Source: Actinacidiphila guanduensis
GTDB taxonomy: Bacteria; Actinomycetota; Actinomycetes; Streptomycetales; Streptomycetaceae
NCBI RefSeq assembly: GCF_900103985.1
Contig: NZ_FNIE01000003.1
Span: forward strand, 124,001 to 188,000
Length of the DNA: 64,000 nt
Direction of reading: 5' to 3'
Position 1 is the first letter of the stretch, and each line of letters opens with the position of its first letter. Below the pieces are notes generated by a model. It searched no databases. It saw nothing but the letters and a program-made list of their open reading frames with translations, and was not told the origin of the DNA. The position numbers were made by a program, and so were the translations under genes. This document shows, piece after piece, positions 48,973 through 56,467 of this stretch.

Positions 48973-50637
48973 TCAGATCCGCTCGGGGGCCGCGATGCCC
49001 AGCAGGGCAAGGCCGTCGGCGAGCACGACGGCCGCCGCGTCGGCGAGGCGGATGCGGGCCGCGTGGACGGCCGAGGGTTTCTCGTCGCCCTTGGGCAGCG
49101 GGTGGCACTCGTCGTGGAACCGCGCGAAGGCGTCGGCGAGCCGCTCCAGGTGCCGGGCGACCCGGTCGGGCGCGCGGCGGCGCGCGGCGCTCTCCACGAC
49201 ACGCGGGAAGTCGGCGACGAGCCCGAGCAGTTCGGTCTCGGCGGGGTGGTACGCCGGCGGCGCCGTCGCCCCGCGCCTGCGCGCGCCGGGCGGGGGGAGC
49301 GTCAGGACGGCGGCGGTCCCTTCGGTGGTCCCTGCGGCGGTCCCTGCGGGCGGCTGGGGGGTGCTGTCGGGCGCGGGCGCGCCGGCGGCTGGGGGCGCGG
49401 CTGCGGTGCTGGGCGAGGTGGTCCCGGTGTTGCTCGCGGTGCCGTCCTGCCGGGTCTCCCGGCCGTTGCTCACGGTGCCGCCCGGCAGGGTGTCCACGCC
49501 GGTGCCGTTCTGCGAGGCGTCGCGGCCGCCGCCCACGGTGCCGTTCTGCGGGGTGTCGCGCGGGTCGGGGATGTCGGCGTCGACGTCCACGCCGAGTTCG
49601 CGCGCCGCCTGCACCAGGGCGATGGCCCTTGCGTGGGCGTACTGGACGCGGAAGAAGGGGTTGGCTTCGCGTCGGGCGAGCAGGGCGGCGCGGTCGGCGG
49701 CGGTGGCGATGCGGGGGGTGTCCTCGGCCGGGGGGCGGAGGAGGGCCCAGCGGGTCGCGGGCTCGCCGAGGAGGCGGAGGAGGTTGGGGTAGGTGCCCTC
49801 GTACGGCGGTGGCGTTCGAGTGTGGGGCGGGGTGCTGGCCCCGTACGGCGGTGCCGTTGGGCTTTCGGGCGGGGTGGTGCCCTCGTACAAGGGTGCCGCC
49901 GAGACGTTGGGCGGGGTGCTGGCCCCGTACAAGGGTGCCGCTGAGACGTTGGGCGGGGTGGTGCCCTCGTACAAGGGTGCCCTTGAGCTTTCGGGCGGGG
50001 TGCTGGCCTCGGACAATGGGGCCCTTGGGCCCTCCGGCCTGGTGCCCTCGTACGGCGGTGGCGTTGGGCCTTCGGGCGGGGTGGCGGTCGGGTCGGTGGG
50101 GGCCGGTACGGCGTAGGGCTCGGTGTCGGTCAGGACGGGCTCGGCGACGGTGAGGACCTCGGGCGGGGTCCCCGCGGGAGCGGGTGCGGCGCCGGCCGCT
50201 CGCAGCAGGCGGTTGACCACTTCGGCGACGAGTACCCCGCGTACGGGCTCCCCGTCCTGCGCGACGACGGTCACCTTCTCGTCGTCCATCGCGTCGCTGC
50301 GCCCGTACGACCAGCGCGCGGCCCGCACCTGCCGGACCACCTCGCTGTTGGCGAGCGTGCTGAGCGTGATGTTCAGGAACCCGGCCCCGGCGATCTCCAC
50401 GCCGGCGATCCCAGGCTCCCGGGTGAGCCGCCGCCGCAGGATCTCGGCGACCTCGTGCGGGCTGCGTCCGGCGGGCCCGGCGAGTTGCAGTGCCACGTTG
50501 GTCGCGTAGTCGCCGCGCCCGGCGCGCGCGGGCCGCTGGATCACCACGCGTTCGGGCACCTCGACCGCGAGCTCGGCCGCGTCCACGGCACGGCGCACCG
50601 TGGTGAGGACGGCACGGGAGAGCTCGGACGGTGTCAC
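48973..50637 (-). CDS. nrtL: ArgS-related anticodon-binding protein (NrtL-like)
   Basis: A 554-residue paralogue of arginyl-tRNA synthetase without its catalytic core. Residues 1 to about 115 match the ArgRS additional domain (RPARAGRGDYATNVALQL, PHEVAEILRRRL, GAGFLNITLS). No HIGH or KMSKS signature is present. The C-terminal DALR anticodon-binding domain begins ADRAALLARREANPFFRVQYAHARA and ends RLADAAAVVLADGLALLGIA. Between the halves lie two low-complexity inserts: a 14-residue repeat array (PPNVSAAPLYGAST and variants) and an N-G-T-rich repeat before residue 420. ATG/GTG 50637 gives MTPSELSRAVLTT. I recall NrtL as the name of this group; its role is not established. Confidence 0.82.
   Translation of the reverse strand: MTPSELSRAVLTTVRRAVDAAELAVEVPERVVIQRPARAGRGDYATNVALQLAGPAGRSPHEVAEILRRRLTREPGIAGVEIAGAGFLNITLSTLANSEVVRQVRAARWSYGRSDAMDDEKVTVVAQDGEPVRGVLVAEVVNRLLRAAGAAPAPAGTPPEVLTVAEPVLTDTEPYAVPAPTDPTATPPEGPTPPPYEGTRPEGPRAPLSEASTPPESSRAPLYEGTTPPNVSAAPLYGASTPPNVSAAPLYEGTTPPESPTAPPYGASTPPHTRTPPPYEGTYPNLLRLLGEPATRWALLRPPAEDTPRIATAADRAALLARREANPFFRVQYAHARAIALVQAARELGVDVDADIPDPRDTPQNGTVGGGRDASQNGTGVDTLPGGTVSNGRETRQDGTASNTGTTSPSTAAAPPAAGAPAPDSTPQPPAGTAAGTTEGTAAVLTLPPPGARRRGATAPPAYHPAETELLGLVADFPRVVESAARRRAPDRVARHLERLADAFARFHDECHPLPKGDEKPSAVHAARIRLADAAAVVLADGLALLGIAAPERI
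49793..50080. repeat. 42-bp tandem repeat inside the ArgS-like gene
   Basis: About seven copies of a 42-base unit (the outermost ones shortened by 3 bases) encode PPxxxxAPLYxxxT-type 14-mers. Two versions alternate, one beginning GTGCTGGCCCCGTAC and one GTGGTGCCCTCGTAC, so the higher-order unit is 84 bases. The repeat length keeps the frame whatever the copy number. Confidence 0.8.
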
Positions 50638-50816
50638 GGGGAAAAGCGTAGGCGAGCAGGGGGGTGAACGGGCGAGCGGGTTTCACCCCGTGATACGCCA
50701 CCCTTCGCTGCGGCGGGTGCGCACCGCCGCCGACACGAGGACGATCTGGGCGAAGGGTGGCCCGGCAACGGCGGGACGCGGGACGGCGCGGCAGATCCGC
50801 CGGCGACCGGAGACGT

Positions 50817-50840
50817 AAAAAAATCCGCCGGCCCGGCGCT
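50817..50840 (-). terminator. Intrinsic terminator after the response regulator gene
   Basis: On the minus strand CGCCGG-G-CCGGCG (50826-50838) is followed two bases later by seven T residues (50817-50823). This is the only hairpin plus T-run terminator of textbook form in the window, starting three bases after the stop codon. Confidence 0.65.
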
Positions 50841-50841
50841 T

Positions 50842-51279
50842 TCAGGCACCCGGCGCGGCGGCCGCCTGCCCACGTGGCTGTTCCGGCGGCGGCTCGGGCG
50901 GCGGGGTGCGGCGGCAGGCGAGGCGGCGGACGGTGTCGATGAGGACGGCGGGCTCGAAGGGCTTGGCGACGTACGCGTCGACCCCGCCGGGCGCGGCCAT
51001 GCCCTCGGGGAGCCCGCCGGCGCTGACCATGACGATGCCGATGCGTCGGGTGCGGGCGTCGGCGCGCAGGAGGGCGGCGGTGCGGGCGCCGTCGAGGCGG
51101 GGCATGACGACGTCGAGGGTGATGACGTCGGGCCGTACGGTGTGCACGATCTCCAGGCACTCGGCACCGTCGGCCGCGGTCACGACCTCGAAGCCCTCCA
51201 GCTCGAGGTTGACCCTGATCAGCTGCCGGATCACCTTGTTGTCGTCGACAACCAGCACCCGGCCGGGGGCGCCCTGCAC
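50842..51279 (-). CDS. Orphan response regulator (receiver domain only)
   Basis: A 145-residue protein. GTG 51279 (VQGAPGRVLVVDDNKVIRQL) is chosen; upstream sequence is C-rich and dissimilar. The acidic pocket DD is in VLVVDDNKV, the phosphoacceptor Asp is in ITLDVVMPRLDG (about residue 55), Ser is in IVMVSAGGL, and the Lys is in AYVAKPFEP. There is no output domain: the receiver ends near residue 120 and a P/E/A-rich tail follows. It is not next to a kinase. Homologues beside lysA/ArgS-like genes are common in Streptomyces. Confidence 0.88.
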   Translation of the reverse strand: MQGAPGRVLVVDDNKVIRQLIRVNLELEGFEVVTAADGAECLEIVHTVRPDVITLDVVMPRLDGARTAALLRADARTRRIGIVMVSAGGLPEGMAAPGGVDAYVAKPFEPAVLIDTVRRLACRRTPPPEPPPEQPRGQAAAAPGA

Positions 51280-51497
51280 ACCCGAAATCCTAGGCGTCCG
51301 CCTCGCAATGCGTCCGCGTTTTGCCCATTTCTTCCCCGCCACGGGTGAACCCGCGCCTCCCTCGCCCCACCGCGGCCCCACCGCCGCCCGGCCCCCGTGA
51401 GCCCCGTGGCCCCCACCGGGCCGCCCCCGCTCCCCCGGCGCCCCCGCGAAACCCCGTACCCGACCCCCCTCCCCGACCTGCTAGTGTTCTTCCCGTC

Positions 51498-51569
51498 GCC
51501 CCCGTAGCTCAGGGGATAGAGCAACGGCCTCCGGAGCCGTGTGCGCAGGTTCGAATCCTGCCGGGGGCA
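51498..51569 (+). tRNA. tRNA-Arg (anticodon CCG)
   Basis: A 72-nt cloverleaf with acceptor stem GCCCCCG/CGGGGGC, D-arm GCTC/GAGC, anticodon arm ACGGC-CTCCGGA-GCCGT (anticodon CCG, reading CGG), and T-arm GCAGG-TTCGAAT-CCTGC. The discriminator is A and CCA is not encoded. It marks the border between core genes to the left and accessory genes to the right. Confidence 0.95.
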
Positions 51570-51658
51570 CATCTGTCGGGTATCGGCATGGCCTCCTCTT
51601 GACGAGGGGGTTTACTGCCATTTTTGAAGAGTGCCGCCGCCCCGCTTCGGAGGTCCCC

Positions 51659-52006
51659 TTGAGTGCAGAACTCGACGGACCCTACGGCCCTCTGATCCCC
51701 CTGCCCGAACTCACCCCTGACGGACTCCGTGCCGCAGTGGCGAAGATCGCGCCCAGCAAGATCCCCACCCTCACCCAGCACCTCTTCGAGGCCACCACCA
51801 ACGCCCAGCAGACCTCGAGCATTGCTCCCCTGCGCGCCTTCGTGCACTCCTGGGCTGTCTTCGTCGCGATCGAGCGCCACCCGGCGCTGGCCTCCCGACT
51901 CCACGAGCTGGAACGCCTCATCGACGCGGGCGAAGCCGACCCGACGGAGGCCATCGCCGAGATCCGCCGCATCCGCGACAAGGCCGAGGCCGAGACCGGC
52001 CTGTGA
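51659..52006 (+). CDS. DUF6247 family protein
   Basis: A 115-residue protein. The TTG at 51659 is chosen because GGAGG lies 5 bases upstream and homologues begin (M)SAELDGPYGPLIPLPELTP; the ATG-like upstream frame overlaps the tRNA. It is helical, with SIAPLRAFVHSWAVFVAIERHP in the centre and an acidic C-terminal helix rich in E, R and A. DUF6247 proteins often sit before a small partner gene, as here, where the next GTG overlaps the stop (GTGA). I suspect an antitoxin-like role, but this is unproved. Confidence 0.72.
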   Translation: MSAELDGPYGPLIPLPELTPDGLRAAVAKIAPSKIPTLTQHLFEATTNAQQTSSIAPLRAFVHSWAVFVAIERHPALASRLHELERLIDAGEADPTEAIAEIRRIRDKAEAETGL

Positions 52007-52263
52007 GCGACTGGACCTGGGACTACAACCCGAGCGCGGAATACCTGACCGATGGGCTCCCACCCGGAGTGATCGCAGAGGTCGAGCGCCTCGCCACGGA
52101 ACTCGCGGCGCTCGGCGCCGACTCCGTCCGGGTGGGCCGCCCCCTCGACCGCGAGGGCGGACTCCGCGAATTCGACATCCTCAACGGCCGGGGCTTCATC
52201 TCCTTCCTCGCGGTCCCCCGCCATGAATGCGTCTACGTCTGCAACATCACCTTCTACGGCTGA
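52003..52263 (+). CDS. Small protein paired with the DUF6247 gene
   Basis: An 86-residue protein starting MSDWTWDYNPSAEYLTDG at the GTG overlapping the previous stop. It has the order helix (IAEVERLATELAAL), then beta strands (LREFDILNGRGFISFLAVPRH and VYVCNITFYG). That size and strand order resemble RelE/ParE-like toxins, but the usual catalytic or basic residues cannot be assigned. The coupled pair may be a toxin-antitoxin system with an uncertain direction of roles. Confidence 0.65.
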   Translation: MSDWTWDYNPSAEYLTDGLPPGVIAEVERLATELAALGADSVRVGRPLDREGGLREFDILNGRGFISFLAVPRHECVYVCNITFYG

Positions 52264-52414
52264 GCCCCGCCACCAGCCGACCCCACGGCGCACACGAAGT
52301 CCATGTGGTCACGAAGCAGCGGCTTCAAGCGTTCCCAAGGAAATGTCGGCTGCCGGCCACCGGGCGCGTGGGCTTACGCGGACGGCGATGCCGGGCAGCG
52401 GTTCGGCACGGCCG

Positions 52415-54025
52415 CTCAGCTTGTTTTTTAACCAGTTCGCTGGGGTTTGGTGCCGACCTTGTGGTGGGCCGGTCGCTGGTACGGCTCACCGCCGGCGAGG
52501 ACTCGTCCTACGTCGTGGCGGGGCGTGGGTCGACGGTTCTTCGAGCCGGGTGGGCGTCCGGGGCCGGGGATGGCGGGTTTCGGTGCACCGGCCGGAGAAC
52601 CAGCCTTTGTGCGGAGGTTCCGGAACCCGCGCCGGACCCGGGCCGGGGTGAGCTTGTGCGGGGGAGCCAGCTTTTCCCACGGCCTGCGCAAGTCGGTGGC
52701 GAGGGGCCGGGCGAGGCGGAGTTGGGTGTGGGCGGCGATGATCAGCCAGGTCCAGCGGTCTGCGGCTGCGGAGTCGCGTAGGCGGGGTCCGGTCCAGCCG
52801 AGGGTGTGCTCGATGTCGAATCTTCGGAGGAACGCCTGCCAGCACCGGTCGATGTCGGCGGGGGCGGCGCCGGTGCGCGACCACCACAGCCAGACCGGTT
52901 TGTTCACCCCGCCGGACGGCAGGTGTTCGACGGCCAGGCGGATGACGGTGCCCTCGATGACCGGCAGCGGGCCTTCGTGATCGAGCCACGCGGCCCGCTG
53001 GGTCAGCCCGGGGATGCAGCCGGTCCCACACCTGAGCGGTGGCCTTGCCGTAGAGAAGGGGTGTCGGTAACTGTGACGGCCTGCTCCTCGCCCCAGGTGG
53101 AGGGGTCACCGAAGACGAGCTTCCCCGCCGTGCTTGGGCGGCCGGCCTCCGGCCGGGTTCGCCGCGGCGAACTCCGAGCGGCTGGGTGCCGGGCGGGGCA
53201 TCACCCGGTTCGACCGGGTCCGGCCCAGGACCTCGACCGGCAGGTCGGACAGCAGGTGGGAGATGCGCGGGGCGTCGTAACCGGCGTCCAGCACGATCAG
53301 GATGTCCGGATCACCGGCGGACCAACTGGCCTGAGGCGACGAGCCGTTCGACCACCTCGCAGACCTGGCGGGCGGTGACCGCGGCAGGGTCCGCGCCGGG
53401 GGCCAACCGGATCGCGTCCAAGAACGCCGACCAGGAGGTGCGGCCGGTCTCCAGCGCGACGACGACCGAGTACGGCCAGCCGGGCATCATCTGGTGCTTC
53501 GCGCTGCCGCGGCCGTAGGTGTGACAGAACAAACGATCCGGCACGGTCCCGGCGTCCGGGCGAAGCCACGGCGAGACGTCCGCCGCCAGGACCAGCTGGC
53601 CGTCCGCAGCGCGGGGTAGCGGCACCTCGGCCAGGACCCGCCACAGCCGGGCGACGTCGACCCGTCCGCGATTGAGACCGGCGTAGGGGGAGCCGTGACC
53701 CCGACGGTGCTCGGGCGCCGGCGCGAGGTCGACCAGGGACCGCACCGGCCCGTCGGTGCACAGTACGGCGTCGGTCAGCTCGAACAACGCGTCCGCGCGG
53801 GCGGTCAGGCAGTCGTAGAAGTCGGTCCGGAACCGGGATAACACGGTCAGGGACTCGACGCGGACAACGTCGTGCAACAGACTCACCCTCGCGGCCTTGG
53901 CATGATCAACAGCGTCTCAACAACGCACATGCTCACACCAAGGCCGCACCACTGTCGCACCACCCCTCGCAGGCCAATCGACCCTCAACGCGCCTTCCTG
54001 ACACGGTCGTTAAAAACAAGCTCAG
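52415..54025 (-). mobile_element. Insertion sequence with decayed transposase
   Basis: Imperfect terminal inverted repeats of 17-18 bases flank the element: CTCAGCTTGTTTTTTAAC at 52415-52432 and, inverted, CTGAGCTTGTTTTTAAC at 54009-54025. The inside holds one transposase gene region on the minus strand. No convincing target duplication is seen directly outside the ends. The size of 1.6 kb fits an IS701-like DDE element. Confidence 0.75.
52428..53886 (-). pseudogene. DDE transposase (NF041680/IS701-like), multiply frameshifted
   Basis: Four reading frames carry consecutive pieces of one transposase of about 480 residues. The N-terminal piece (53886 to about 53334) has LVLAADVSPWLRPDAG and FCHTYGRGSAKHQMMPGWPYSVV, which includes the first catalytic Asp. 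The middle pieces have ILIVLDAGYDAPRISHLLS and then GKATAQVWDRLHPR. The C-terminal piece (52907 to 52428) has NKPVWLWWSRTGA and WLIIAAHTQLRLARPLA. Single extra bases explain each switch near 53334, 53122, 53060 and 53013. Four +1 changes mean the protein is not made. Confidence 0.82.
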
Positions 54026-54113
54026 AGACACTCTCAGGAACCAGCAGCTGCGACGATCGGCACCCATAGACCAATCATTCCGGAGCTCACCCCAGCGCTA
54101 CACGAGACATCGT

Positions 54114-54962
54114 CTAACGTCCTCGCAGAAGCAATTCAGCCTCATCCAGATGGCCAGAAAGTCGGCCAGCTTCCCTGATTTGCTCAACCGTCATTGAACT
54201 GGCCAATTCAAGCGCATCATGAATTCCGTCCCCATTTCCGCGATCGAGCGGAGTCAAAAACCAGCGTACCGCCTGCACTGGATCAATGGGAGTTCCGATT
54301 CCATCTCGATAACGTCGCGCCGCTACGAGCATCGCCGGAACGTGCGACGACTTAGCTGCCCTTAGGTACCACTGCAACGAGTCATCATCCAGACCCTTTT
54401 TTGCACATTGGTCCCCCAGTACAGCACACGCTTCAGGAATTCCGAGGTCTCCAGCCACCTGTAGCCACTTTGCGAATTCACGAAAGCTCTTCCCGGTTCC
54501 ATACCCGCGATAAAAATTAACCGCAAGGTTAAAGGCCGCATACCCATCCCCCGCCTCAGCGGCAGCACGGTAGAGTTCATTGGCCCTACCTGGATTAAGA
54601 GCGACACCTATACCGCCAGCGAGCACGAACCCGAGTTCCCGCATCCCTTCGATGACATCTGCCTCAGCAGCGGTCTCGAGCAACGAGACCGCTAGAGAGA
54701 GATCTTCGCCACGCTCCAGAAGCAGGCCGGCGACCAAAACCTTCGCGTCGAGGTTTCCCTGGTCAGCTAGATGTTCCAGTTGAGGCCGAAGACCCCGGGC
54801 CTTGTCGCGGCCCTCCATCGAACCCCTGCGCTTGGCATGGAAGTACCAGTTTCCTGCAGAGATGAGATCTCCGGCTTCCGCAGCCTGGTCGCCGCGTTCC
54901 AGAAGCTCCCGATCAGGGACTCCCTCCGGGAAGACACGCCAACTCGGTACTGCTATGCCCAC
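54114..54962 (-). CDS. Sel1-repeat protein, candidate immunity protein
   Basis: A 282-residue alpha-helical protein starting MGIAVPSWRVFPEGVPDREL at GTG 54962 after GAGGAG. Several Sel1-like (TPR-type) repeats are visible, for example AELYRAAAEAGDGYAAFNLAVNFYRGYGTG-like sequence and WYLRAAKSSHVPAMLVAARRYRDG. Base composition is much less GC-rich than the core genes. Upstream on the same strand the remains of an orphan toxin tip would end 16 bases before this start if its internal TAG were read through, so the pair looks like a former toxin-immunity operon. That role is inference; Sel1 proteins also scaffold other complexes. Confidence 0.75.
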   Translation of the reverse strand: MGIAVPSWRVFPEGVPDRELLERGDQAAEAGDLISAGNWYFHAKRRGSMEGRDKARGLRPQLEHLADQGNLDAKVLVAGLLLERGEDLSLAVSLLETAAEADVIEGMRELGFVLAGGIGVALNPGRANELYRAAAEAGDGYAAFNLAVNFYRGYGTGKSFREFAKWLQVAGDLGIPEACAVLGDQCAKKGLDDDSLQWYLRAAKSSHVPAMLVAARRYRDGIGTPIDPVQAVRWFLTPLDRGNGDGIHDALELASSMTVEQIREAGRLSGHLDEAELLLRGR

Positions 54963-54978
54963 GGAAATCTCCTCATGC

Positions 54979-55566
54979 TCAGCGCCATAGTGGCCTGCTG
55001 GCCGGTGGAGGTGACCCTACCGTACGGGAAACCGCCACCAATCGACAATCCCTCGCTCCTATCTCATCCAAAACTGGATAATCATATGCCATCCATGACC
55101 CATCTGGCGCAAATACATTTATAGATGTCGGTTCGGATGCCTAAAGAGGGGCGCCTAGCTGAGCGGCTCTGCCCTGGAACCAGCACACGAGGTTATCACA
55201 CATATTTCGACTCACTGAAATCGAGCCGCCCGGGCGCAAGGTCGATGCTTGCTTCTCAGCGTGCGAAATATAGTAGGCTCCACCCCATCCAGAGTTATCG
55301 AAGAAGAATGGCATCCGATCAGTCGGCATCGCCGCATACACCTGCTCGGGCAGCGCCCGTTCATAGCCGTCGGGAATATCGGTGGCGAACCCACTGACCG
55401 CTTGGATATCTCCAGCCTCCGCAGCGGTCTTACTTGCCAGATCTACTGACGCGGCAAAATGGATATTTACCGAATGAGGCACTGCTCGAAGTGCCGCCGC
55501 CGTCGGGCATTCCGTGTTATGAATCCGAATTGGTGTGCCGCCCACCACAACATAGTAGGTGTGCTC
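54979..55566 (-). pseudogene. Orphan Rhs toxin tip with deaminase-like motif, broken by TAG
   Basis: The frame begins with the end of a pretoxin HINT domain (EHTYYVVVGGTPIRIHN) and continues into a foreign toxin domain. Counting from 55548, His96-Ala-Glu98 in YYISHAEKQ and Cys117-x4-Cys122 in RNMCDNLVCWF match the zinc-binding signature of nucleic-acid/nucleotide deaminases. An in-frame TAG at 55141-55143 stops it at residue 135, yet the same frame continues another 53 codons (INVFAPDGSWMAYD and following) to TGA 54979-54981. No start codon, secretion signal or Rhs body precedes it. It is a displaced tip module, with a nonsense mutation. Confidence 0.72.
55537..55564. repeat. Copy of the HINT/toxin junction sequence (copy 1)
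   Basis: This 28-base stretch matches 56945-56972, in the live rhs gene, at 26 of 28 positions. It encodes HTYYVV-GG on the minus strand. It marks the junction at which an old tip was displaced. Confidence 0.8.
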
Positions 55567-55746
55567 GCCGGGCGGGCGTCACCTGCATTTTCGGTGGTCA
55601 GCGAATTCCAGCCTGTCCGTGGATGTGCGTGGAGGTGCCGGGCTGTGCGCCCGTGTTGCCGTCCGCGTCGCCGTCAGACGGCTGCGTGCGTGAGGGCGGC
55701 AGGGTTAGCTTTGGCTGGTGTCCAGCCCGGGTTGGGGTCGGGCATC

Positions 55747-55782
55747 AGAGGCCCCACCGGAAACACATCCGGTGGGGCCTCT
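55747..55782 (-). terminator. Perfect 15-bp hairpin after the DUF6000 gene
   Basis: AGAGGCCCCACCGGA (55747-55761) and TCCGGTGGGGCCTCT (55768-55782) pair fully around AACACA. It lies 22 bases beyond the DUF6000 stop, so it would separate the active rhs-immunity unit from the orphan module. Confidence 0.8.
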
Positions 55783-55803
55783 GCGTGGCCATTACTTGGG
55801 GTG

Positions 55804-56415
55804 CTATTGCCGGGTTGCCGACTCTGCAAACGAACTCCATGACTGCATCTCGGCCTTCATTTGACTCGGAGTGTAGAGCGCCGATTCGCCAGCTCGAACC
55901 CAGCGGTCCCACACTCCATCTCTTTGAATGAATTCCGCAGAATAGTTTGTCTTAAGATTCTCATCCAAGACGAGCAATGCACCCAATGCCCACGGCTGAT
56001 CAGCACGCAGATCAAGCCGCCCGAGGGAACGATCCAGATGGCGAGCGAGAGTGTCCGCATCAACCATCGACCCGAATCGCATAAGGGCGAAGCAGTGGCC
56101 TTTTCCTGCATGCCGATCGGCTTGCTCTAGCAATAGTCTAGAGATTACGTCGCGGACCTCCACCCTCATACCAAAGCCTGCAAGCCAGGCCCCGGTGAGA
56201 CGCTCCCTCCAGTCTCCGCTGAACAGCTCGCGCAAGTCGGCGAGCGTAATCTCTCGCGAGTCAACTGCCATCCGCTCACCAAATGCCTGAAGTTCAGCCT
56301 CAGGCAGGCGCATGAAGTTTCCGCCAAGGAGCCGCTTGTACCTCCGACCAGCTAGGGCATACCGCCCGAACACGTCGGTGCGCCCAGGCATCGCCCCATC
56401 ACTCTCAGCGGTCAC
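55804..56415 (-). CDS. DUF6000 family protein, candidate immunity protein
   Basis: A 203-residue helical protein starting VTAESDGAMPGRTDVFGRY at GTG 56415, preceded by GAGG. The DUF6000 pattern is visible: RYKRLLGGNFMRLPE, TGAWLAGFGMRVEVRDVISRLLL, HAGKGHCFALMRFGSMVDADT, RLDLRADQPWALGALLVLDENL and DGVWDRWV. The gene starts 52 bases after the rhs stop, is less GC-rich than the core genome, and is followed by a strong terminator. By position it is the likely immunity gene for the Rhs toxin tip; the assignment is not demonstrated. Confidence 0.78.
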   Translation of the reverse strand: MTAESDGAMPGRTDVFGRYALAGRRYKRLLGGNFMRLPEAELQAFGERMAVDSREITLADLRELFSGDWRERLTGAWLAGFGMRVEVRDVISRLLLEQADRHAGKGHCFALMRFGSMVDADTLARHLDRSLGRLDLRADQPWALGALLVLDENLKTNYSAEFIQRDGVWDRWVRAGESALYTPSQMKAEMQSWSSFAESATRQ

Positions 56416-56467
56416 GTGTCACCTCGTTCCAGTCGTCCAGTACCTTACGGCCCCACCAAGCCGCACC

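Noticed and set aside
51280..51497. C-rich stretch before tRNA-Arg as a possible structured RNA
   Set aside because: Composition alone; no consistent pairing or known family was recognised.
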